From assembly GCA_945877725.1 (NCBI GenBank), contig CAMDXR010000006.1:1-27994 (forward strand): a DNA stretch of 27,994 nt. Reading direction: 5' to 3'. Below, piece after piece: positions 15,536-23,569 of the stretch. Position 1 is the stretch's first letter, and each line of letters starts with the position of its first letter. This DNA comes from Limnohabitans sp. Rim8 (GTDB taxonomy: Bacteria; Pseudomonadota; Gammaproteobacteria; Burkholderiales; Burkholderiaceae_C). The translations under genes were made by a program, and so were the position numbers. The notes beneath the pieces are model-generated. The model worked only from the letters and a program-made list of their open reading frames with translations, made no database searches and was not told the DNA's origin.

Positions 15536-16840
15536 ATGAAATTCAAACTCGCACTTTCAAGCCTGGTCCTGGGCTTGGCCAGCATTCCCGCCCAAGCTCA
15601 AACTGAAATCCAGTGGTGGCACTCGATGGGTGGCGCTCTGGGCGAATGGGTCAACGACCTGGCCAAAGACTTCAACAACAGCCAGAAAGATTACAAAATC
15701 GTACCCACCTTCAAGGGCAGCTACGACGAATCCATGACCGCAGCCATTGCCGCCTACCGGGCTGGCAACGCGCCCCACATTTTGCAAGTGTTCGAAGTGG
15801 GCACCGCCACCATGATGGCCAGCAAAGGGGCCATCAAACCCGTGGGCGAAGTCATGAAAGAAGCCGGCCTTAAGTTCGACCAACAAGCCTATGTACCCGC
15901 CGTGGCCGGTTATTACACCGCCCCCAACGGCCAAATGCTGAGCTTCCCGTTCAACAGCTCCACCCCCGTGTTTCACTACAACAAAGACGCCTTTAAGGCG
16001 GCTGGCATAGACCCCAACGTGCCCCCCACCACCTGGCCTGAAGTGGCCTTGGCAGCGGCCAAACTCAAGGCCAGCGGCCACAAGTGCCCCTTTACGACCA
16101 GCTGGATCAGCTGGACACAGCTCGAATCCTTTTCGGCTTGGCACAACACCGAATTTGCCACCAAAGGCAACGGCATGCGCGGCATGGACGCCCGCCTGAG
16201 CTTTAACACCCCCCTGCACGTTCGGCACATAGACAACTTGGCCAACATGGCCAAGCAAGGCTTGTTCATCTATAAAGGCCGTGGCAATGCAGCCGACGCC
16301 ACCTTTGTCTCTGGCGAATGCGCCATGGCAACCGGTTCATCGGCTTTGTACGGCAGCGTGGTGCGCAATGGCAAGTTTAGCTACGGCATTGGCACCCTGC
16401 CCTATTACCCCGATGTGAACGGCGCGCCGCAAAACACCGTGATTGGCGGCGCCAGTCTGTGGGTCATGAGTGGCAAAAAAGCCCCTGAATACAAAGGTGT
16501 GGGCCAGTTCTTTGCCCACCTGTCCAAGGACGATGTGGCTGCTGCCAGCCACCAGCGCACAGGCTACCTGCCGGTCACCAAATCTTCTTTTGAAGTCACT
16601 GAAAAATCCGGCTTCTACAAAAAGAACCCCGGAACCGATGTCTCTGTGACGCAAATGATCCGCAAAACCACCGACAAGTCACGGGGCGTGCGTCTGGGCA
16701 ACTTCGTGCAAATCCGCACCATCATTGACGAAGAGCTCGAAGGCGTGTGGAGCGGCAAAAAGGGCACCAAAGAAGCCCTGGACACGGCCATCAAGCGCGG
16801 TAACGAGCAACTCGAACGCTTCGAAAAAGCAAATAAGTAA
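15536..16840 (+). CDS. ugpB: Glycerol-3-phosphate ABC importer, periplasmic binding protein UgpB
   Basis: Binds sn-glycerol-3-phosphate or glycerophosphodiesters in the periplasm and feeds the UgpAEC importer. The 434 residues are close to E. coli UgpB (about 438). A Sec signal peptide ends in PAQAQ near residue 22, and the mature protein begins TEIQWWHSMGGALGEWVND, then NNSQKDYKIVPTFKGSYDES and APHILQVFEVGTATMM, all strongly UgpB-like. The ATG is preceded by AAAGGAG at good spacing. First gene of ugpBAECQ, followed by a strong hairpin and a 149-base spacer, and preceded by a Pho-box candidate, which supports phosphate-starvation control. Confidence 0.95.
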   Translation: MKFKLALSSLVLGLASIPAQAQTEIQWWHSMGGALGEWVNDLAKDFNNSQKDYKIVPTFKGSYDESMTAAIAAYRAGNAPHILQVFEVGTATMMASKGAIKPVGEVMKEAGLKFDQQAYVPAVAGYYTAPNGQMLSFPFNSSTPVFHYNKDAFKAAGIDPNVPPTTWPEVALAAAKLKASGHKCPFTTSWISWTQLESFSAWHNTEFATKGNGMRGMDARLSFNTPLHVRHIDNLANMAKQGLFIYKGRGNAADATFVSGECAMATGSSALYGSVVRNGKFSYGIGTLPYYPDVNGAPQNTVIGGASLWVMSGKKAPEYKGVGQFFAHLSKDDVAAASHQRTGYLPVTKSSFEVTEKSGFYKKNPGTDVSVTQMIRKTTDKSRGVRLGNFVQIRTIIDEELEGVWSGKKGTKEALDTAIKRGNEQLERFEKANK

Positions 16841-16874
16841 TGGCTTGATCGCCCTGAATGAGGGCTTGCAAGGC

Positions 16875-16901
16875 AAAAGCAGAGGCAACCCCTCTGCTTT
16901 T
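16875..16901 (+). terminator. Strong hairpin between ugpB and ugpA
   Basis: AAAAGCAGAGG (16875-16885) pairs perfectly with CCTCTGCTTTT (16891-16901) over a five-base loop; the 3' arm ends in TTTT and is followed by GTGCATTTT. It is probably a partial terminator or an RNA end-protecting hairpin. A second, weaker hairpin, TCAAAACC/GGTTTTGA, lies at 16943-16968 in the same spacer. Confidence 0.65.
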
Positions 16902-16989
16902 GTGCATTTTGCTGATGGCCTGAATTGCCCACCATCGGATGGTCAAAACCTGTAGCAAGTGGTTTTGATTCCGGTTTTATGAAGAATCT

Positions 16990-17871
16990 ATGGAAAAACG
17001 CGTTCGTTTCAAATCACGCTGGTTGCCTTGGCTGCTGATTGCGCCTCAGTTGGCTGTGGTGTTGGTGTTCTTTTTTTGGCCTGCCGGTCAGGCGCTGTAC
17101 CAAAGCGTGTTGCAAGAGGATGCTTTTGGCGCTTCCCGCGAGTTTGTGGGCATGGAGAACTTTGCCCGGCTTTGGAACGATTCAGGTTACATCGACTCCT
17201 TTGTGACCACCGGGGTGTTCTCCATCTTGGTGGCCACTATAGGTTTGTCGGTTTCGCTCTTGCTGGCCGTGATGGCTGACCGCGTGGGGCGCGGGGCCGG
17301 CATCTACAAGACCTTGCTGATCTGGCCCTATGCCGTGGCCCCAGTAGTGGCAGGCGTGCTGTGGTTGTTCATGTTTGCTTCGCCCATGGGGGTGGTCGGT
17401 TATACCTTGCGCGCCATTGGCATTGAATGGAACCATCTGCTCAACCCCAACCATGCCATGGCCCTCATTGTCATGGCCACCGTCTGGAAGCAGATTTCCT
17501 ACAACTTCTTGTTTTTTCTGGCGGGCTTGCACTCCATCCCCAAATCTCTGATTGAGGCCGCCGCCATAGACGGTGCCAGCCCTTGGCGGCGCTTCTGGAC
17601 CATCGTTTTTCCGCTGTTGTCGCCCACCACCTTCTTTTTATTGGTGATCAACATCGTTTATGCCTTTTTTGACACTTTTGCCATTGTGGACGCCACAACC
17701 CACGGCGGGCCGGGCAAAGACACCGCCATTTTGGTCTACAAGGTGTATTACGACGGGTTCAAGGCGCTTGATATGGGCAGTTCGGCCGCGCAATCGGTGG
17801 TGCTGATGGTGATCGTGATTTCGCTCACGGTCCTGCAATTCAAGTTTGTCGAAAAGAAAGTGCAGTACTGA
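16990..17871 (+). CDS. ugpA: Glycerol-3-phosphate ABC importer permease UgpA
   Basis: Inner-membrane permease subunit of the glycerol-3-phosphate importer. The 293 residues are near the usual length of about 295. The first span lies at about 13-30 (WLLIAPQLAVVLVFFFWPAG), several more follow, and the EAA loop EAAAIDGASPWRRFW (from residue 189) binds UgpC. The C-terminal region, with YAFFDTFAIVDATTHGGPG, is typical of UgpA/MalF-like sugar permeases. The gene stop and the ugpE ATG are one base apart, so the pair is tightly coupled. Confidence 0.95.
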   Translation: MEKRVRFKSRWLPWLLIAPQLAVVLVFFFWPAGQALYQSVLQEDAFGASREFVGMENFARLWNDSGYIDSFVTTGVFSILVATIGLSVSLLLAVMADRVGRGAGIYKTLLIWPYAVAPVVAGVLWLFMFASPMGVVGYTLRAIGIEWNHLLNPNHAMALIVMATVWKQISYNFLFFLAGLHSIPKSLIEAAAIDGASPWRRFWTIVFPLLSPTTFFLLVINIVYAFFDTFAIVDATTHGGPGKDTAILVYKVYYDGFKALDMGSSAAQSVVLMVIVISLTVLQFKFVEKKVQY

Positions 17872-17872
17872 G

Positions 17873-18727
17873 ATGATCGAACGCCGACCTGGCCTGCAAA
17901 TTCTCCGACACCTCATCTTGCTGATGGGCGTGTTCATCGTGGCATTTCCCCTGTACCTGACTTTTGTGGGTTCGACCCAAACGGCCCAGCAAATCAACCA
18001 GAGCGTGCCCATGTCCATGGTGCCGGGTGGACATTTTTGGGAAACTTATCAATTGACCCTGTTTGGCGGCCCCAACTCCCAGGGCAGCCCCTTGCCGGCC
18101 ATGTGGCCCATGATGAAAATCAGCCTGATCACTGCGCTGGGCATCGCCATCGGCAAGATTGCCATCTCGTTGTTGTCGGCCTTTGCCATCGTGTATTTCC
18201 GCTTTCCCCTGCGCAACATGGTGTTCTGGATGATTTTTGTCACCCTGATGCTGCCTGTGGAAGTGCGCATCAGCCCGACCTACCAAGTGGTGGCCGGACT
18301 GGGCATGCTGAACAGTTTTGCGGGCCTGACTGTGCCGCTGATTGCCTCGGCCACGGCCACCTTCTTGTTCAGGCAGTTTTTTCTGACCATCCCGGACGAG
18401 TTGATTGAGGCCGCCCGCATGGACGGCGCAGGCCCGATGCGGTTTTTCAAGGATGTTTTGCTTCCTTTGTCGGCCACCAACATTGCCGCCTTGTTCGTGA
18501 TTCAGTTCATTTACGGCTGGAACCAATACCTGTGGCCTCTGTTGGTCACCACCAACGAAGACATGTACCCCGTGGTGCTGGGCATCAAACGCTTGATTTC
18601 TGGCGAATCTTGGACCGAATGGAATGTGGTCATGGCCGCCGCCCTTCTGGCCATGATGCCCCCTGCAATGGTCGTCATACTCATGCAAAAGTGGTTCGTC
18701 AAAGGCCTGGTCGATACAGAAAAATAA
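17873..18727 (+). CDS. ugpE: Glycerol-3-phosphate ABC importer permease UgpE
   Basis: Second permease subunit, 284 residues (E. coli UgpE is about 281). It has an N-terminal span at about 13-33, further hydrophobic segments, the EAA loop EAARMDGAGPMRFF (from residue 179), and YGWNQYLWPLL followed by a C-terminal span, all in MalG/UgpE order. The ATG at 17873 is used because it directly follows the ugpA stop. An upstream in-frame start would overlap ugpA and adds a non-family extension. A pair of palindromic elements separates it from ugpC. Confidence 0.95.
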   Translation: MIERRPGLQILRHLILLMGVFIVAFPLYLTFVGSTQTAQQINQSVPMSMVPGGHFWETYQLTLFGGPNSQGSPLPAMWPMMKISLITALGIAIGKIAISLLSAFAIVYFRFPLRNMVFWMIFVTLMLPVEVRISPTYQVVAGLGMLNSFAGLTVPLIASATATFLFRQFFLTIPDELIEAARMDGAGPMRFFKDVLLPLSATNIAALFVIQFIYGWNQYLWPLLVTTNEDMYPVVLGIKRLISGESWTEWNVVMAAALLAMMPPAMVVILMQKWFVKGLVDTEK

Positions 18728-18733
18728 GAATGC

Positions 18734-18820
18734 CGGGGATAGACCACTGCGAAGCGGTGCTCTGTTCGCGTCAAATTAGAAACCCGGGGACAGTCCACTG
18801 CGAAGCGGTGCTCTGTCCCG
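18734..18820 (+). repeat. Two tandem REP-like palindromic elements in the ugp operon
   Basis: Two near-identical 35-base units, 18734-18768 and 18785-18819, start 51 bases apart and differ at about four positions. Each holds the core CACTGC-GAA-GCGGTG as a stem with a three-base loop. In the second unit an outer stem GGGACAG (18787-18793) pairs with CTGTCCC (18813-18819). In the first unit the same stem is largely kept through G-U wobbles. Size, palindromy, tandem placement and an intergenic, intra-operon site fit REP/BIME elements. No RAYT transposase is in the window. Confidence 0.75.
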
Positions 18821-18837
18821 AACTGAACCAAAGATTT

Positions 18838-19845
18838 ATGGCATCCATCACCCTCTCTCACATCCAGAAAACCTATGACCAAGGGGCCAAAGCCAACCGA
18901 GTCATTCATGACCTGAGTGCCGAGGTGCGCGATGGTGAATTTGTGGTCATCGTCGGGCCCTCGGGTTGTGGCAAATCGACGCTGCTGCGCATGGTCGCGG
19001 GCCTAGAAGACATCACCAGCGGCACCCTCTCTATTGGCAATCGCGTTGTCAACGAGGTCGAACCCGCCGAACGGGACATCGCCATGGTGTTCCAGAACTA
19101 TGCGCTTTACCCCCACATGAGCGTGTTTGACAACATGGCCTATGGTTTGAAAATTGCCAAACGCCCCCTAGAGGAAATCAAGGCCCGTGTGGACAAAGCC
19201 GCCGCTATTTTGGAACTCTCGCAACTGCTGCACCGCAAACCCCGCGAGTTATCGGGTGGCCAGCGCCAGCGTGTGGCCATGGGGCGGGCCATCGTGCGTC
19301 AGCCCCAGGTGTTCTTGTTTGACGAGCCCTTGTCCAACCTGGACGCCAAACTGCGTGCCCAAACCCGGCTGGAGATCCAAAAATTGCACCGCGAATTGGG
19401 CATCACCAGCCTCTTTGTGACGCACGACCAAGTTGAAGCCATGACCTTGGCGCAACGCATGATTGTCATGAATGGCGGTCACATGGAGCAATTCGGTACG
19501 CCTGAAGAGGTTTACAACCGCCCGGCCAGTACCTTTGTGGCCAGCTTCATCGGTTCACCCCCCATGAATCTGCTCAAAAATGCCCCCGGCACCCAAGGCC
19601 AGCGCATTCTGGGCATTCGCCCGGAGCATCTGGACATCACCCCAACGGGCTGGGCCTTGCAGGTCGACACCGTAGAGTTGCTGGGTGCCGAACGCTTGGT
19701 GCATGCACGCCTGGAGGGTGAAATACTCACGCTGCGGCTCGATGAATCGGTGACCCCACCCCAGCCAGGACAGACTTTTTACGCCACTCCCCGCGCTGAC
19801 CGCTTACATTGGTTTGACGCCCAGACACAAAAACGCATCCCCTAA
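18838..19845 (+). CDS. ugpC: Glycerol-3-phosphate ABC importer ATPase UgpC
   Basis: ATP-binding subunit that energises UgpAE. The 335 residues show Walker A GPSGCGKST (40-48), Q-loop FQNYALYPHMSV (85-96), signature LSGGQRQR (138-145), Walker B FLFDEP (159-164), LFVTHDQVEAMTLA, and a shorter C-terminal regulatory domain (about 235-335, IGSPPMNLL then GIRPEHLDI). E. coli UgpC is about 356 residues, so the C-terminal domain is slightly reduced. The ATG at 18838 is chosen because MASITLSHIQKTY is the normal family N-terminus. The frame is open further upstream through the palindromic repeats and into ugpE, but that part is not homologous coding sequence. Confidence 0.94.
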   Translation: MASITLSHIQKTYDQGAKANRVIHDLSAEVRDGEFVVIVGPSGCGKSTLLRMVAGLEDITSGTLSIGNRVVNEVEPAERDIAMVFQNYALYPHMSVFDNMAYGLKIAKRPLEEIKARVDKAAAILELSQLLHRKPRELSGGQRQRVAMGRAIVRQPQVFLFDEPLSNLDAKLRAQTRLEIQKLHRELGITSLFVTHDQVEAMTLAQRMIVMNGGHMEQFGTPEEVYNRPASTFVASFIGSPPMNLLKNAPGTQGQRILGIRPEHLDITPTGWALQVDTVELLGAERLVHARLEGEILTLRLDESVTPPQPGQTFYATPRADRLHWFDAQTQKRIP

Positions 19846-19900
19846 AACGCATGCCCTGAACCGCCCAACCTGAAGCGCCTTCACATAAACGCCCCCAATC

Positions 19901-20644
19901 ATGAGCCTCTCAAGCCCCTGGCCCTACCCCAAGTGGATCGCCCACCGTGGCGCTGGCAAACTCGCCCCCGAAAACACCCTGGCCGCCTTCCGCTTAGGGG
20001 CTGAATATGGCTACCGCATGTTTGAATGCGATGTGAAACTGAGCGCCGACGGGATCCCTTTCTTGATGCATGACGCCACGCTGGAGCGCACCAGCAACGG
20101 CCAGGGCACGGGTGGCGACCTGCCTTGGCAAGCCTTGTCGCAGTTGGATGCGGGCAGTTGGCATTCACGTCGCTTCGCGGGTGAGCCTTTGCCTACCCTG
20201 CAAAATCTGGCCCGTTTTTGTCTGGAAAATGCTTTTGGGCTCAACATCGAGATCAAACCCACCCCCGGCACAGAAGCCCTGACCGGTGACACCGTCGCCA
20301 AAGAAGCCGCACGACTTTGGCAACACACCGCCGTGCCGCCCTTGTTGACCTCCTTCAAACCCGATGCCTTGGAAGCAGCCCGGTTAGCCGCCCCACAGTT
20401 GCCCCGGGGTTTGTTGCTCGACACGCTGTGGGAGGGTTGGCTGCAAAAAGCCCAAGATCTGGGCTGCCTGGCCGTGGTCTGCAACTACACCCTGTGGGAC
20501 GCAGGCACCGTGGCCCAAGTGCACAACGCGGGTATGCGGTGCCTGAGCTACACCGTCAACGAACAAGCCGCCGCCCAGCACCTGCTGGATCTGGGAACCG
20601 ATGGGCTGATCACCGACCGCGTGGACCTGTTCAGCCCCGCTTAA
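19901..20644 (+). CDS. ugpQ: Glycerophosphodiester phosphodiesterase UgpQ
   Basis: Cytosolic enzyme that cleaves glycerophosphodiesters to glycerol-3-phosphate and the free alcohol, working behind the Ugp importer. The 247 residues have no signal peptide and carry the GDPD catalytic layout: WIAHRGAGKLAPENTLAAF with His15, Arg16 and Glu24, then FECDVKLSADGIPFLMHD with Glu42, Asp44 and His57, later LNIEIKP, and near the end GLITDRVDLF. It starts 55 bases after ugpC with no clear ribosome site. Last gene of ugpBAECQ, the same composition as the E. coli operon. Confidence 0.95.
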   Translation: MSLSSPWPYPKWIAHRGAGKLAPENTLAAFRLGAEYGYRMFECDVKLSADGIPFLMHDATLERTSNGQGTGGDLPWQALSQLDAGSWHSRRFAGEPLPTLQNLARFCLENAFGLNIEIKPTPGTEALTGDTVAKEAARLWQHTAVPPLLTSFKPDALEAARLAAPQLPRGLLLDTLWEGWLQKAQDLGCLAVVCNYTLWDAGTVAQVHNAGMRCLSYTVNEQAAAQHLLDLGTDGLITDRVDLFSPA

Positions 20645-20674
20645 AGGCTATGAGCCAGCGATAAAGGCCAAGGA

Positions 20675-20950
20675 TTAAGGTCGAGCCCAGCCACGCAGCA
20701 TGGCCCATTCGGCCGTGGCCGCCACCAAAACCAGCGCCGCATAGGTGCTCATTTGCCCATCGTTGCCCTGCAAGACCAACCCGGCCACCAAGACCAACAG
20801 CCCCAGTATTGAATGCACCAGCATGCGGCGTTTGACAGAAATGGCCCCTATACCTACCACCCAACGTCCGGCCCATGGCATGAGCAAAGCCATGGCCAGA
20901 GCAGGCAAAACGAAGTTGAACAGATGCAGGGTCAATTGCCAAACGGTCAT
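20675..20950 (-). CDS. Small hypothetical membrane protein
   Basis: A 91-residue protein I do not recognise. It is mostly hydrophobic: segments starting LHLFNFVLPALAMALLMPWAG, MLVHSILGLLVLVAGLVLQG and YAALVLVAATAEWAMLRGW suggest three to four membrane spans, with short charged connectors such as VKRR. The ATG at 20950 gives MTVWQLTLHLFNF. A start 15 codons upstream would add Cys and Arg residues without obvious sense. It stands alone on the minus strand between ugpQ (convergent, 30 bases away) and hemA (divergent). Coding potential looks real because hydrophobic periodicity is kept throughout. Confidence 0.6.
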   Translation of the reverse strand: MTVWQLTLHLFNFVLPALAMALLMPWAGRWVVGIGAISVKRRMLVHSILGLLVLVAGLVLQGNDGQMSTYAALVLVAATAEWAMLRGWARP

Positions 20951-21052
20951 GGGTGACGAGCAAAAAATGCAATATGCATGATAAAGACGTCGCAATTGTG
21001 CCCTGAAAGTCCCTCAAACCAAGGAACCCCAACGTGGACTGAAAGGGGTTTC

Positions 21053-21058
21053 TATAAT
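21053..21058 (+). promoter_or_regulatory. Perfect -10 element of the hemA promoter
   Basis: TATAAT, a perfect sigma70 -10 hexamer, ends six bases before the hemA ATG, so the expected transcript start is at or next to the A of the start codon. The -35 is poor. No Shine-Dalgarno is present in the gap (CGGCGC). Confidence 0.6.
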
Positions 21059-21064
21059 CGGCGC

Positions 21065-22336
21065 ATGGCTGTTTGGACCCTGGGCTTGAATCACACCACT
21101 GCACCGCTGGATCTGCGTGGCCGGTTTGCCTTCGCCTTGGACCAATTGGCCCCCACTTTGCAGGGCTTGCGCACCAATTTGGCCCTGAACATGGACCAGA
21201 CCCCCGAAGCGGCGATTTTGTCCACCTGCAATCGGACCGAGATTTATTGCGCCGCCGACCAAGCCGCCACAGCCGACACTCTGCGCTGGTTGGCCGAAAC
21301 CGGGGGGGTCACTCCTCAAGAGCTGCAAACCCATACTTATCTGCTGGAGGGCAATGAAGCCGCCCGGCACGCCTTTCGGGTGGCCAGTGGCCTTGACTCG
21401 ATGGTGCTGGGGGAGGCCCAGATTTTGGGACAACTCAAAGACGCCGTGCGTGCTGCTGAACAGGCCGGGGCTTTGGGCAGCACGCTCAATCAACTTTTTC
21501 AGCGCAGCTTTGCGGTGGCCAAAGAGGTGCGCACGGCCACCGAAATTGGGGCGCATTCCATCAGCATGGCCGCGGCCTCGGTCCGACTGGCCAGCCAGTT
21601 GTTCGAAGACATCAAGGACATCAAGGTGCTTTTTGTCGGTGCCGGCGACATGATTGAGTTGGTCATCACTCACTTTGCTGCCCGTCAACCCAAATCGATG
21701 GCCATCGCCAACCGGACGCTGGAACGTGGCGAAAAGCTTGCCGGTCGCTTTGGGGCCGAAGTCTTGCGCCTGGCCGACCTGCCAAGTCGCCTGCATGAGT
21801 TCGATGCGGTCATCAGTTGCACCGCCAGCACCTTGCCCCTGATCGGTTTGGGCGCGGTCGAAAGAGCCCTTAAAAAGCGCAAACACCGTCCCATGTTCAT
21901 GGTCGATCTGGCGGTTCCGCGCGACATTGAGCCCGAAGTCAAGGCGCTCGAAGATGTCTACCTCTACACCGTCGACGATCTGGCCAGTGTGGTGCAAGCC
22001 GGTCAAGCCCAGCGTCAAGCCGCCGTGGCCGATGCCGAAGTCATCATCGACGCCGGGGTACAAAGTTTCAGCCATTGGTTGGTGCAGCGCGACACCGTCC
22101 CGCTGATTCAGCAACTGCACCACCAAGCCGACCAATGGCGCGAGACCGAACTGGCCCGTGCCCGCAAGCTATTGGCCAAAGGCGATGACCCCGATGCCGT
22201 GCTGGATGCCCTGGCCAAAGGCCTGACCCAAAAAATGCTGCACGGTGCCCTGGCCGAGTTGCGTACCGCCGACCCGGCACACCGCGAGCAAACCATGCAG
22301 ACGGTGCAGCGCTTGTTTTTGCGGCAAGAGCGTTAG
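21065..22336 (+). CDS. hemA: Glutamyl-tRNA reductase
   Basis: First committed enzyme of tetrapyrrole synthesis by the C5 route, reducing glutamyl-tRNA to glutamate-1-semialdehyde with NADPH. The 423 residues contain the catalytic motif LSTCNRTEIYC (Cys55 the likely nucleophile), SGLDSMVLGEAQILGQLK (108-125), the NADPH-binding VLFVGAGDMIELV (188-200) and the helical dimerisation domain at the C-terminus. The ATG at 21065 (MAVWTLGLNHTTAP) is the family start. In-frame sequence upstream contains the promoter and is not coding. prfA and prmC follow, the order hemA-prfA-prmC being widespread in proteobacteria. Confidence 0.97.
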   Translation: MAVWTLGLNHTTAPLDLRGRFAFALDQLAPTLQGLRTNLALNMDQTPEAAILSTCNRTEIYCAADQAATADTLRWLAETGGVTPQELQTHTYLLEGNEAARHAFRVASGLDSMVLGEAQILGQLKDAVRAAEQAGALGSTLNQLFQRSFAVAKEVRTATEIGAHSISMAAASVRLASQLFEDIKDIKVLFVGAGDMIELVITHFAARQPKSMAIANRTLERGEKLAGRFGAEVLRLADLPSRLHEFDAVISCTASTLPLIGLGAVERALKKRKHRPMFMVDLAVPRDIEPEVKALEDVYLYTVDDLASVVQAGQAQRQAAVADAEVIIDAGVQSFSHWLVQRDTVPLIQQLHHQADQWRETELARARKLLAKGDDPDAVLDALAKGLTQKMLHGALAELRTADPAHREQTMQTVQRLFLRQER

Positions 22337-22468
22337 CGTTTTCAGGACCCCCACGGACCTTGGCCGTGCCATCGGTCCCGGCCCCATCGATTCCCCGCCA
22401 ACGGGAATCTGTCCTGTTAACCCCTCCATGCCCCAGAGTTTCCCAGCGCCAGGGAACGCCCCCTCAAA
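22337..22468. other. hemA-prfA spacer with two TTCCC/GGGAA hairpins
   Basis: A 132-base spacer. GATTCCC (22389-22395) pairs perfectly with GGGAATC (22403-22409) over seven bases. A second, weaker TTTCCC/GGGAAC pairing lies shortly before prfA, near 22438-22457. Neither is followed by a T-run, so they do not look like intrinsic terminators. No clear promoter or ribosome site for prfA was seen. Confidence 0.45.
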
Positions 22469-23569
22469 ATGAAACCTTTTTTAATTCACCAACTCGAACG
22501 CTACGCCGAGCGCCTGGCCGAGTTGGATTTTTTGTTGTCGCGCGAAGACATCATGGCCGACATGGCCCAGTTCATGAAGCTGTCGCGTGAGCATGCCGAT
22601 GTCAGCGCGGTGGCCAGCCGATTTGCCCGCTACAAACAACGCAACGCCGACCTGGCTGAAGCACGCAACATGCTGGCCGATTTGCCCGAATCGGACGAAA
22701 TGCACGCCATGGCGGGGGAAGAAGTCAGCTCGGCCGAAACCGAACTGCGCGCCCTCGAGGCCGAGCTTCAGCGCATGTTGCTGCCCAAAGACCCGCTCGA
22801 TGCCCGCCCCGCTTATCTGGAAATCCGTGCGGGTACGGGGGGCGATGAGTCCAGCCTGTTTGCAGGTGACCTGTTGCGCATGTACACCCGCTACGCGCAA
22901 AACAAAGGCTGGAAGCTGGAACTCTTGTCGGAATCCCCCAGCGAACTGGGCGGTTACAAAGAGGTGGTGATCCGCTTGGAAGGGGACGACGTGTTTGGCA
23001 AACTGCGTTTTGAATCCGGTGGCCACCGGGTGCAACGGGTTCCTACCACCGAGACCCAGGGCCGCATCCACACCAGCGCCTGCACCGTGGCCGTGTTGGC
23101 TGAGCCGGACGAAACCAAGGCGGTGCAAATCAACCCGGCCGATCTGCGCATAGACACCTACCGCGCCAGCGGTGCGGGCGGGCAACACATCAACAAAACC
23201 GACTCGGCCGTGCGCGTGACCCACTTGCCCACCGGCATCGTGGCCGAATGCCAAGACGACCGCTCGCAGCACCGCAACAAGGCCAAGGCGCTGCAAGTGC
23301 TGGTGGCCCGCATCGAAGAAAAAGAACGCAGCGAACGTGCCGCCAAAGATGCCGCGCTGCGCAAAGGCTTGATCGGCACAGGCGACCGCTCCGACCGCAT
23401 CCGCACCTACAACTTTCCGCAGGGCCGGTTCACCGACCACCGCATCAACCTGACGCTGTACAAACTGACCTACATCATGGAGGGTGACTTGCAGGATGTC
23501 GTCGATGCCCTGCAGGCGGCCAGACAGGCTGAACAATTGGCCGAGCTGGAAATTGGGGGTGCCCCTTGA
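22469..23569 (+). CDS. prfA: Peptide chain release factor 1
   Basis: Recognises UAA and UAG stop codons and triggers release of the finished protein from the ribosome. The 366 residues include the acidic helical N-terminal domain, AGTGGDESSLFAGDLLRMY (121-139), HRVQRVPTTETQGRIH with the PxT tripeptide (Pro192-Thr194) that reads the stop codon, and the GGQ catalytic motif in SGAGGQHINKTDSAVR (GGQ 237-239). The Gln in GGQ is the target of PrmC, encoded by the next gene with an overlapping start. The family's usual PAT is PTT here, which keeps the PxT pattern. Ribosome site weak. Confidence 0.97.
   Translation: MKPFLIHQLERYAERLAELDFLLSREDIMADMAQFMKLSREHADVSAVASRFARYKQRNADLAEARNMLADLPESDEMHAMAGEEVSSAETELRALEAELQRMLLPKDPLDARPAYLEIRAGTGGDESSLFAGDLLRMYTRYAQNKGWKLELLSESPSELGGYKEVVIRLEGDDVFGKLRFESGGHRVQRVPTTETQGRIHTSACTVAVLAEPDETKAVQINPADLRIDTYRASGAGGQHINKTDSAVRVTHLPTGIVAECQDDRSQHRNKAKALQVLVARIEEKERSERAAKDAALRKGLIGTGDRSDRIRTYNFPQGRFTDHRINLTLYKLTYIMEGDLQDVVDALQAARQAEQLAELEIGGAP

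Noticed and set aside
18734..18820. Two direct repeats as a CRISPR remnant
   Set aside because: Only two copies, a spacer of about 16 bases, strongly palindromic units and no cas genes; they fit REP-like elements better.
18532..18837. Long N-terminal extension of UgpC through the repeats into ugpE
   Set aside because: The frame is open by chance. UgpC homologues start at MASITL, and the extension would translate ugpE out of frame and the palindromic repeats.
21014..22135. Minus-strand open frame of 373 codons over hemA
   Set aside because: Antisense to hemA with all catalytic motifs. No recognisable protein on the minus strand.
22481..23536. Minus-strand open frame of 351 codons over prfA
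   Set aside because: Antisense to prfA. The plus-strand GGQ and PxT motifs settle the coding strand.
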